From JAEZKC01 sp046538945 (GTDB lineage: Bacteria; Fibrobacterota; Chitinivibrionia; Chitinivibrionales; Chitinispirillaceae): DNA of 10,782 bases. Shown here one piece after another: positions 4,942 to 10,782 of the stretch. The notes beneath the pieces were generated by a model. It ran no database searches, was not told the origin of the DNA, and worked only from the letters and a program-made list of their open reading frames with translations. Location of the stretch: NCBI GenBank assembly GCA_046538945.1, contig JBKHHW010000101.1, positions 1-10,782 of the forward strand. Direction: 5' to 3'. Every line of letters begins with the position of its first letter. Positions within the stretch are counted from its first letter, which is position 1. The translations under genes were made by a program, and so were the position numbers.

Positions 4942-7662
4942 ATGGATCAATCTCCACGACCAGACACCAGCAGCAGAAAATGGTACCAGATGTCCACCCA
5001 CGAGGTGCTGGACCGAACTAAATCATCGAAAGAGGGGCTCAGCTCCCAGGAGGTGCAGAAGCGGCTTGAGCAGTACGGAAGAAACAAACTTCCCACCAAA
5101 AAGGCACCCTCCGTTTTCACGCTTATACTGCGCCAGTTCAAAAGCCCTCTCATATACATATTATTAGTAGCCGGAATCATTTCTCTGGTGATCGGGAATC
5201 TGGAGGATGCGGTTTTCATCTTCATAGTTGTTTTGATTAATGCGGTGGTGGGCACGATCCAGGAATTCAAGGCCGAAAAGAGCGCGGAGGATCTTCAGAA
5301 GATGATCCAGGCCAAAGCCACCGTGCGCCGGGACAGCCAAGAGAACCGCATCGACGCGGAAATGGTGGTTCCCGGAGATATCGTGCTTCTGGAATCGGGA
5401 AACCGGGTACCCTGCGACTGCAGGATAATAAGCGAACGCAACCTGGGAATAGATGAATCGATCCTGACCGGTGAATCCACCACAAGCCAGAAGCAGACCG
5501 ACGTGATTGAAGATGAGGATGTGGATACCGGGGATCAGGCGAATATGGTATTCGCGGGTACATCCGTCATATCCGGCCGGGCGGAAGTGGTGGCGGTTGA
5601 AACAGGTTTTTCAACTCAGCTGGGCAAGATCTCAGAAGCGGTGACCCAGACCGAAACGGGAGAGCTTCCTCTGGTGCAGAGAATGAACCGTTTCGTGAAG
5701 CAACTCAGCTTTATCATTCTGGGGGCGGTGTTTGTACTTGCTGTTATCACTTTTGCCAGAGGTACACCACTGATAGAGGTGTTTTTCATGGCGGTGGCGC
5801 TGGCGGTTTCGGCCATCCCCGCAGGATTGCCTGTGGCCATGACCATCGCCCTTTCCATCGGAGTCAACCGTATGGCCCGGCGGAAAGTGATCATACGGAA
5901 ACTCCCCTCGGTGGAGGGCCTGGGAAGCTGCACCTATATAGCAAGTGACAAGACAGGTACCCTGACCTCGAATGTACAGACAGCAAGGAGAGTTGCTCTG
6001 TGCGAGCAGAACAGTTTTCAATCACTCGATGTAACCGGCCAGGGATACACCGGGGAAGGCAAACTCGAGCGTGATGGAAAGGAACCGGAAAAAAAGCTGA
6101 TAAAACGGGCGGTTGCCTTTGCCAAAGCAGGAGTTCTGTGCAACGAAGGTTCACTTAAAGAACAGGACGGTTCCTGGACACACGACGGTGACCCTATCGA
6201 TGTTGCGCTTCTGGCACTGGGCTACAAGGCCGGGCTGGATACGGTAGACCTAAGAAACGAAACGAATATACAGGCAGAAATTCCCTACGAATCCGAAAGA
6301 AAGTACCAGGCGGTGTTTTACCGGGAGCAGGACGGTTCTTATACAACAGCGGTCAAAGGGGCAACCGAGGCGATTCTCCAGTTCTGTAAGTTTGTCCCCA
6401 GTTCTGAGGGGAAAACCGAAATCGACCCGCACAAAATCCATGAAATGGAGGCACAGCTCACCAGCCAGGGATTCCGCGTTCTTGCAGTGGCGACGGGAAA
6501 AAACGGGGAGCCCTCCGATCTGCAGAACCCGACGGAGGAGGATATCCCGGATCTGACCTTTCTGGGCCTGGTGGGATTCATCGACCCTCTGCGTCCTGAG
6601 GCCAAAGAGGCTGTCGAAGAGTGCAAGAAGGCGGGAGTGAAGGTGGGGATGATCACGGGGGATCACCCCAGAACCGCACTTGCCATCGCGAGAGATCTGG
6701 GAATAGCGCAGGATGAGAAGGAACTTGCAACGGGAAAAGATCTGGACAAAATTAAAAAAGAAAACGAAGAGGAGTTCAATCGGAAGGTAAGGGTGGCATC
6801 CGTGTTTGCCCGGATAAACCCCCTCCAGAAAGTGGACATAGTCAAATCGCTGGTATCGGGAGGGGAATTCGTGGCGGTTACAGGCGACGGGGTGAATGAC
6901 GCTCCGGCACTGCGCAAGGCCAACCTGGGGGTGGCCATGGGGTCCGGAAACGATGTGGCCAAGGACACCGGGTCCATTATAATCGCAGACGACAATTTTG
7001 CCTCCATAGTGGCGGGAATAGAACAGGGACGTATCGCCTACCAGAATCTTCGCAAGGTGATCTACCTGCTTATCGCAACCGGAGCCGCAGAGGTCATACT
7101 GTTCACGTTTGCGGTGATTCTGGGAACGCCCATACCGCTGGTGGCGGTTCAGCTCCTGTGGCTCAACCTGGTGACAAACGGCGTGCAGCACGTGGGCCTC
7201 GCCTTTGAAAAGGGAGAACCGGGAGTGATGAAAAACAGACCACGTGATCCCAAGGAGAAGATATTCAATCCGCTCATGATCCAGGAGACCATAGTGGCGG
7301 GTGCCACCATGGCATTTGTGGGCTTCGGGCTTTGGTGGTGGCTCATGTCCCGAAACATGGATGTTGCCGATGCACGCAATATCATGCTGCTGCTTATGGT
7401 GCTGTTTGAGAACTACCACGTATTCAACTGCCGCTCGGAGCTAAAATCAGTTTTCAGAATTCCTCTGAACAACCCCATTCTCTTTCTGGGAGTTGGGGCC
7501 GGCCTGACCATCCATATTCTTTCGCTTTACGTTCCGGTTCTGCAGGACGTTCTGGGAACCAGGCCGGTGACACTGAGTCAGTTCGGTCTGGTTCTGGCGC
7601 TTGCGGCGAGTGTGGTGGTGACGGTCGAGGTGTTCAAGGCGATCAGTAAAAGAAGCAGCTAA
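4942..7662 (+). CDS. Type II (P2) P-type cation-transporting ATPase, substrate uncertain
   Basis: A 906-aa ATP-driven cation pump of the inner membrane. In order: cation-ATPase N-terminal domain (about 15-85); M1-M2; actuator domain with TGES at 176-179; M3-M4; phosphorylation site DKTGT with Asp336; nucleotide-binding KGAT at 472; hinge TGD 572-574 and GDGVND 648-653; then C-terminal membrane helices ending near FNCRSE and two more segments. The whole resembles SERCA/PMCA-type Ca2+ pumps, but the M4 motif is IPAGLP (292-297) where Ca2+ pumps have PEGLP, and M6 is NLVTNG (742-747) where they have NLVTDG. Only the M5 glutamate (Glu717, AAE) remains, so Ca2+ transport should not be assumed. The ATG at 4942 follows AGAGGA by 5 nt; a TTG at 4921 is in frame but less likely. 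Single gene, probably driven by the element at 4743-4758. Confidence 0.95.
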   Translation: MDQSPRPDTSSRKWYQMSTHEVLDRTKSSKEGLSSQEVQKRLEQYGRNKLPTKKAPSVFTLILRQFKSPLIYILLVAGIISLVIGNLEDAVFIFIVVLINAVVGTIQEFKAEKSAEDLQKMIQAKATVRRDSQENRIDAEMVVPGDIVLLESGNRVPCDCRIISERNLGIDESILTGESTTSQKQTDVIEDEDVDTGDQANMVFAGTSVISGRAEVVAVETGFSTQLGKISEAVTQTETGELPLVQRMNRFVKQLSFIILGAVFVLAVITFARGTPLIEVFFMAVALAVSAIPAGLPVAMTIALSIGVNRMARRKVIIRKLPSVEGLGSCTYIASDKTGTLTSNVQTARRVALCEQNSFQSLDVTGQGYTGEGKLERDGKEPEKKLIKRAVAFAKAGVLCNEGSLKEQDGSWTHDGDPIDVALLALGYKAGLDTVDLRNETNIQAEIPYESERKYQAVFYREQDGSYTTAVKGATEAILQFCKFVPSSEGKTEIDPHKIHEMEAQLTSQGFRVLAVATGKNGEPSDLQNPTEEDIPDLTFLGLVGFIDPLRPEAKEAVEECKKAGVKVGMITGDHPRTALAIARDLGIAQDEKELATGKDLDKIKKENEEEFNRKVRVASVFARINPLQKVDIVKSLVSGGEFVAVTGDGVNDAPALRKANLGVAMGSGNDVAKDTGSIIIADDNFASIVAGIEQGRIAYQNLRKVIYLLIATGAAEVILFTFAVILGTPIPLVAVQLLWLNLVTNGVQHVGLAFEKGEPGVMKNRPRDPKEKIFNPLMIQETIVAGATMAFVGFGLWWWLMSRNMDVADARNIMLLLMVLFENYHVFNCRSELKSVFRIPLNNPILFLGVGAGLTIHILSLYVPVLQDVLGTRPVTLSQFGLVLALAASVVVTVEVFKAISKRSS

Positions 7663-7777
7663 GGGCGGTTTTGAGGAGCGGAGAGGAGAACAGGGAGGGG
7701 GACTGGGGAAATCGGATATGGTTCAGGATGCGGGAGCTGATGGAGTGAATAGGGAAATTTTATATGGTCCGCGGCTG

Positions 7778-7824
7778 ATTTCGGAGGCCCCGGAGGTGAA
7801 TTTCACCTCCGGGGCCTCCGAAAT
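7778..7824. repeat. SD-palindrome repeat, copy 2 (longest)
   Basis: Same core as copy 1 (7787-7815), but here the perfect inverted repeat runs 23 bp per arm around the single central T (arms 7778-7800 and 7802-7824). The outer parts, ATTTCGGAG and CTCCGAAAT, are unlike those of copies 1 and 3 yet still pair exactly. It lies between the convergent ATPase and methyltransferase genes. It might help block transcription from both sides, but no U-tract follows. Confidence 0.88.
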
Positions 7825-7898
7825 AACCGATTGTCGTTCAATGAGTTACATTCATATCGTCACAGCAGAACCGTTTTCTCCTTACGTAAAAGAACGAT

Positions 7899-8516
7899 TC
7901 AGCGGTAAACTGCTGTAAGGAGAAATACCGGGTACTCTCTCACCTCACCATCTTCACTTTCGCGGGACATCTGAAAAACGGTAGATACTTTGATATCGGA
8001 AAAGCCGGCCGTTTCGGCCATACGGGAGAGTTCTCTCCGATCAAATCCGTTATGTCCTCTGAAACCTTCACCATGAAAACTTCCGTCCTCACTGTCCAGA
8101 TCTGCAATGCAGAGATAGCCCGGCTTCCGGAACATGCCACTGAACACGGATAAGATTTGTGGAATATCGGGAACATGGTGCAGAGTCATCTGCGAATAGA
8201 TAAGATCGAAAGTATCATCAGGAGGGCTGTTGAGTGTAAGATCGGTTCTTACCGCCTTCATGTTTTTCAGGCCACGCCGGGTAATTTTTTCCCTGGTGAC
8301 AGAAATCATCTCCCCGGAACTATCGGCCAGAAGCATGTAACCCAAAAAGGGCTGCAGTGCGAAACTGAGAAGGCCGGTACCGCATCCGTATTCAAAAGAG
8401 CGCATATGGTGTGAAAGAGGAATACGGTTTCTGATGTTTTCAGCCACGGTCCGGGCCATCAGTTTTCTTTGGGGATTCTTGTCCCACTCTCTGGCTTTTC
8501 TATCGAATTCGTTCAC
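7899..8516 (-). CDS. Class I SAM-dependent methyltransferase (Methyltransf_11/25-like)
   Basis: A 205-aa soluble methyltransferase with a Rossmann-like SAM domain. Motif I is FEYGCGTG (about 41-48), the acidic residue ending beta-2 is in LLADSS (about 65), and the post-motif segment FDLIYSQMTLHHVPD (about 103-117) is typical of small-molecule methyltransferases of the UbiE/Methyltransf_11 type. The substrate cannot be told. The family usually begins NEFDxKAxxWD, which fits the GTG at 8516 (NEFDRKAREWDKNP) with GGAG 6 nt upstream. A GTG at 8534 is in frame but has no Shine-Dalgarno. The gene is bracketed by repeat copies 2 and 3. Copy 3 falls inside its predicted leader, since a promoter candidate lies at 8599-8626. 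It is convergent with the ATPase and divergent from the AI-2E permease. Confidence 0.9.
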   Translation of the reverse strand: MNEFDRKAREWDKNPQRKLMARTVAENIRNRIPLSHHMRSFEYGCGTGLLSFALQPFLGYMLLADSSGEMISVTREKITRRGLKNMKAVRTDLTLNSPPDDTFDLIYSQMTLHHVPDIPQILSVFSGMFRKPGYLCIADLDSEDGSFHGEGFRGHNGFDRRELSRMAETAGFSDIKVSTVFQMSRESEDGEVREYPVFLLTAVYR

Positions 8517-8545
8517 GGGCGGCTCCGGGTGCACGTTTCAGGTTA

Positions 8546-8576
8546 TGCCCCGGAGGTGAATTTCACCTCCGGGGCA
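8546..8576. repeat. SD-palindrome repeat, copy 3 (shortest)
   Basis: Core 8547-8575 identical to copies 1 and 2, extended by one T/A pair to 15 bp per arm (8546-8560 and 8562-8576). Pairing then breaks, with only scattered further pairs. It sits about 30 nt upstream of the methyltransferase start and downstream of its candidate promoter, so it would form a stable hairpin in that leader RNA. Confidence 0.85.
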
Positions 8577-8598
8577 ATCCTATCATTCCAATTTAAGA

Positions 8599-8626
8599 TA
8601 TATAAAGGAATAAGCGAAAACACCAA
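8599..8626 (-). promoter_or_regulatory. Sigma-70-like promoter for the methyltransferase
   Basis: Minus strand TTGGTG (8626-8621), 16-nt spacer, TATATA (8604-8599). Transcription would start near 8592, placing repeat copy 3 in the 5' leader. AT-rich surroundings make chance matches easier. Confidence 0.42.
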
Positions 8627-8784
8627 TGTATGCCTTCTCCGTTTTCACAACCAGTACAGAATAAAACCAGACCACATCCAGCCAAAAGGGTAATTATGAT
8701 CCATTATGCGCATCAGTTATTTTCCCCTATATCCGCGGCCTTCATCCGGCCTTCAAGCACCATTGACCAAACGGTACAATCGAT

Positions 8785-9870
8785 ATGCTGAAGAACAGAT
8801 ATGCTACATGGCTCATCCTGATCATCGGAATATTCTACCTGCTGATAGTAGGTAAATCGCTTCTGATCCCGCTGGTACTGGCGGTATTCATCTGGTATCT
8901 GATAAATGTTCTCACCGATGTATTTGCGAAACTGCCTCTGGGTCCCAGACACAACCTTCCCCGTCCGATTGCGTTTTTCGGAGCACTCATATCCATTGGA
9001 ATCATGATCTACTTCATTGCAAACATCATCACCACAAATATTGTCGAAGTGGCTGCCGCAGCTCCCGCTTACCAATATAATCTTGAGCAGATGAGCCGAA
9101 ATTTTTTTGCAAAACTGCCCCTGAGAGAGCCGTTGTCCCTTCCTATGATCCTGAACAGTCTGGATTTCGGATACATGGCCCGGATTTTTGCCAGAGAAAT
9201 CACCAGTTTTTTCAGCAAAGGCACCATTGTTCTGATTTATCTCATTTTTCTCTTTCTGGAACAGCGCAGTTTCGGCAACAAATTTCTGGAACTGATCCGC
9301 GACCCCGAGCGTCAGCACGAAATCAAAATGCTGATAAACCGCATCGATTCCGACATACGGACCTATCTTGGAATCAAAACCATCTCAAGCCTGATCACAG
9401 CTCTATTCAGTTATCTGATCTTTTCCAGCATCGGACTCAATTTCGCGAGTTTCTGGGCATTTCTGGTCTTTTTACTTAACTACATTCCCACCATCGGATC
9501 CATCATCGCCACAATCTTCCCCTCGCTGCTGGCTCTGGTGCAGTTTGAGAGCTTCGGCCCCTTTATGATAGTGGCGATCGGCGTTACATCTGTCCAGCAG
9601 CTCATCGGCAATTTCCTCGAGCCCCGCTTTCTGGGCAACCGGCTCAACCTCAGTCCGCTGGTAATCCTGATTTCTCTGGCTCTGTGGGGAAAACTGTGGG
9701 GAATTCCCGGAATGCTTCTGTGCGTGCCCATCACGGCAATCGTGATGATCATTTTCTCCCATTTTCCCCAGACCCGCGCTATAGCGGTAGCTCTTTCGAG
9801 AAACGGAAAGATCAGAGCCGAAGCACACGCCAAGGAAAAAGATATGATCAAAGAAAGCTTGATCGAGTAG
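8785..9870 (+). CDS. AI-2E family transporter (PF01594-type permease)
   Basis: A 361-aa polytopic inner-membrane protein. The family was named for TqsA/YdgG and autoinducer-2 export, but members also include Na+(Li+)/H+ antiporters, so the substrate is open. Hydrophobic segments occur at about 8-40, 60-88, 146-160, 200-250 and 258-325, with the large soluble loop expected between about 89 and 145. The family signature is clear at the C-terminal half: LNYIPTIGS (231-239), IGNFLEPRFLG (274-284), LSPLV (289-293) and WGKLWGIPGM (301-310). The tail is basic and hydrophilic. The ATG at 8785 is the first possible start after an in-frame stop 21 nt upstream, although I see no Shine-Dalgarno before it. 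Transcribed alone, with a probable terminator at 9963-9984. Confidence 0.94.
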   Translation: MLKNRYATWLILIIGIFYLLIVGKSLLIPLVLAVFIWYLINVLTDVFAKLPLGPRHNLPRPIAFFGALISIGIMIYFIANIITTNIVEVAAAAPAYQYNLEQMSRNFFAKLPLREPLSLPMILNSLDFGYMARIFAREITSFFSKGTIVLIYLIFLFLEQRSFGNKFLELIRDPERQHEIKMLINRIDSDIRTYLGIKTISSLITALFSYLIFSSIGLNFASFWAFLVFLLNYIPTIGSIIATIFPSLLALVQFESFGPFMIVAIGVTSVQQLIGNFLEPRFLGNRLNLSPLVILISLALWGKLWGIPGMLLCVPITAIVMIIFSHFPQTRAIAVALSRNGKIRAEAHAKEKDMIKESLIE

Positions 9871-9962
9871 AGAAGCTGATTGGAGCGGGGAACCTTTCCC
9901 CGGAGTTCCTAAGATAAAACGCAAGTGTTTTTTCGGATTTGAGCATCCAGTCAAAGGCAATA

Positions 9963-9984
9963 GCCGATTAGTATCGGCATTTTT
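9963..9984 (+). terminator. Rho-independent-like terminator after the AI-2E permease
   Basis: GCCGAT (9963-9968), loop TAGT, ATCGGC (9973-9978), then A and TTTTT (9980-9984), 93 nt past the permease stop. Two smaller structures lie nearer the gene: GGGGAA/TTCCCC at 9887-9901, and a weak AT stem before a T6 run at 9928-9933, so termination may occur in steps. Confidence 0.5.
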
Positions 9985-10042
9985 CCCATCGGGAATACCT
10001 ACCGACGTACACATTTTCTAACTCCCGGATTTGGACCTGTTT

Positions 10043-10291
10043 TTAAGTCACTGAAACAGGTGCTACTTCTTTTTCTGGTGTCCCATTTGGATTAATTTCA
10101 TCTACATTGTATTTTTTCTCTTCATTGGGGCGTGGTGATCCCGTACTCTGTGCTAAAGCACTTTGGGACCCATTGCCCTTTCTTTTTTTGTTCTGCCTCG
10201 CCCATACAGGAGCCAATACCTCCGCCGGTTGGAACCGCCTTACTTTCTTCTGATACTGTTGTTCCGGAACCGCAATAGCTGCAGAACTCAC
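10043..10291 (-). CDS. Doubtful 82-aa hydrophilic ORF
   Basis: I do not recognise this ORF. From a GTG at 10291 it encodes 82 aa, very polar and rich in Lys, Gln, Asn, Pro and Ser (for example RQNKKRKGNGSQSALAQST), with no hydrophobic core and probably disordered. A perfect AGGAGG directly abuts the GTG, which is too close for normal initiation, and no other start lies at the right distance. The frame is open further upstream through the terminator of the neighbouring gene, so this could be the tail of a decayed longer gene. The DNA is AT-richer, with A-rich codons unlike the neighbouring large genes. No promoter is seen between the T-run of the terminator and this start. Confidence 0.28.
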   Translation of the reverse strand: MSSAAIAVPEQQYQKKVRRFQPAEVLAPVWARQNKKRKGNGSQSALAQSTGSPRPNEEKKYNVDEINPNGTPEKEVAPVSVT

Positions 10292-10309
10292 CTCCTCAGT
10301 GGAACAGCG

Positions 10310-10341
10310 AAAAAAGCCTCCCCCTCTTAGGAGGGGAAGGC
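10310..10341 (-). terminator. Rho-independent terminator of the secreted beta-helix gene
   Basis: On the minus strand GCCT and CCCCTC pair with GAGGGG and AGGC (stem of 6 plus 4 bp with one mismatch, 4-nt loop; 10316-10341), followed at once by TTTTTT (10315-10310). It lies about 36 nt beyond the stop at 10377 and is the clearest intrinsic terminator in the window. Confidence 0.85.
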
Positions 10342-10376
10342 AGGTCAGACGCTTTTGCGCGACCCTGAGGTGGTCT

Positions 10377-10782
10377 TCAGTACACCATCACTTTGCGCAT
10401 TACCGCCCTGTCGATTCCGGTATTTATTCTGACTATATACATTCCTCTGGAAAGCCCGCTCTTGTCGATCCTTACTGTATGCATTCCCTGTGAAAGGGAA
10501 TAGTCTCGGCCGCGGATCACTCTTCCGTCACAACTGAGAAGCTGCATGGATACCTGCGATGCCTCAGGCATTTCGTAGTGTACCGAAATTGCCGATCCCG
10601 CATTTGTCACTCTGACCCTGAAATCTTTATGCACCGCCGCCGCTCTCTTCACCGGCACGGTAGCTCCGCCGCTTTCCACCGCACCCAGATCGGGAGCACT
10701 GCCGAAATAGCTGATCCCATCCGTAACCACACCGGCATCAACCAGAGGACTTGACTCCACCGGCTTGAGAAAACCGTTGCTC
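10377..10782 (-). CDS. C-terminus of a secreted beta-helix protein with a type IX-like sorting tail (partial)
   Basis: The last 135 codons of a minus-strand gene that enters from the right edge (reading frame phase begins at 10781). The first visible residues, NGFLKPVESSPLVDAG and APDLGAVE, are the pattern seen at the end of right-handed beta-helix proteins such as pectate/polysaccharide lyases, where SPL(I/V)DAG and (A)PD(I/L)GA(Y/F)E close the helix. A Thr/Val/Lys/Ala linker follows, and then about 75 residues with a beta-sandwich pattern (QLLSCDGRVI, MHTVRIDKSGLSRGMYIVRI) ending RKVMVY. This tail matches the general form of type IX secretion C-terminal domains (Por_Secre_tail) and of similar Fibrobacteres tails. 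The product is therefore probably exported and surface-bound or released. The enzyme activity cannot be assigned because the catalytic part lies outside the window. Strong terminator at 10310-10341. Confidence 0.78.
   Translation of the reverse strand, partial: SNGFLKPVESSPLVDAGVVTDGISYFGSAPDLGAVESGGATVPVKRAAAVHKDFRVRVTNAGSAISVHYEMPEASQVSMQLLSCDGRVIRGRDYSLSQGMHTVRIDKSGLSRGMYIVRINTGIDRAVMRKVMVY

Noticed and set aside
6250..7419. Long minus-strand open frame (389 codons) opposite the ATPase
   Set aside because: It is antisense to a clearly conserved pump gene, has a His/Cys/Gln-rich composition unlike a real protein, and no ribosome-binding site.
7778..7824. Repeat copy 2 as an intrinsic terminator of the ATPase and methyltransferase
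   Set aside because: The stem is strong, but no T-run follows on either strand and the same core occurs in divergent promoter regions, so termination is not its common role.
7663..7898. Small plus-strand ORF (7718-7918) between the ATPase and methyltransferase
   Set aside because: It runs through repeat copy 2, so its translation is dictated by the palindrome, and it overlaps the methyltransferase end; no family resemblance.
8735..8752. GG-N10-GC match upstream of the AI-2E permease as another sigma-54 site
   Set aside because: The -12 part reads CGGC instead of TTGC and the match comes from a short GGCCTTCA direct repeat; it falls well below the other three sites.
8713..9318. Minus-strand open frame of 201 codons opposite the AI-2E permease
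   Set aside because: Antisense to a well-supported family member; Gln/Asp/Asn-rich translation typical of the complement of hydrophobic codons.
1..10782. CRISPR array, prophage, insertion sequence or tRNA
   Set aside because: No regularly spaced direct repeats, transposase-like frames, terminal inverted repeats around a gene, or cloverleaf sequences were seen.

Overview
The window looks like a chromosomal segment from a Gram-negative, probably anaerobic or facultative bacterium of the FCB group. The best clue is the truncated gene at the right edge. It has the end of a right-handed beta-helix (SPLVDAG ... APDLGA) followed by a C-terminal beta-sandwich tail of the type IX secretion kind. Moderate GC and the gene mix would fit a Fibrobacterota/Chitinispirillia-like lineage, but that placement is a guess. 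I see no rRNA, tRNA, CRISPR array, transposase or phage gene.

Layout from left to right: (1) the N-terminus of an unidentified membrane protein (minus strand) cut by the left edge; (2) an Hsp20 small heat-shock protein (minus); (3) a large CPA2-type cation/proton antiporter with a Rossmann RCK domain and two RCK_C domains (minus); (4) a divergent MIF-type tautomerase (plus); (5) an AT-richer pocket with a putative lipoprotein and a possible 54-aa membrane microprotein (both minus); (6) a large type II P-type cation ATPase (plus) with altered ion-site residues; (7) a small class I SAM methyltransferase (minus); (8) an AI-2E family permease (plus); (9) a doubtful 82-aa ORF and the secreted beta-helix protein with a strong terminator (minus).

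Two signals are not explained by the genes. First, a 29-nt perfect palindromic core (arm GCCCCGGAGGTGAA, one central base, then the reverse complement) occurs three times, always between genes: before the ATPase, after the ATPase, and just upstream of the methyltransferase. The arms extend to different lengths with different sequences that still pair, so the hairpin is what is kept. Each copy contains GGAGGTGA and TTCACCTCC, that is, a perfect Shine-Dalgarno sequence paired with a copy of the 16S rRNA anti-Shine-Dalgarno.

Second, sigma-54-like -24/-12 elements (GG-N10-GC with TTGC at -12) sit upstream of hsp20, the antiporter and the ATPase. The hsp20 and ATPase elements share the 10-mer CAGTATTTGC in the same register. 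This suggests that a chaperone, a proton-coupled cation exchanger and a cation pump are induced together as an ion or envelope stress response. The methyltransferase and the tautomerase instead have sigma-70-like promoter candidates. All of this was read by eye; no search or fold was run.
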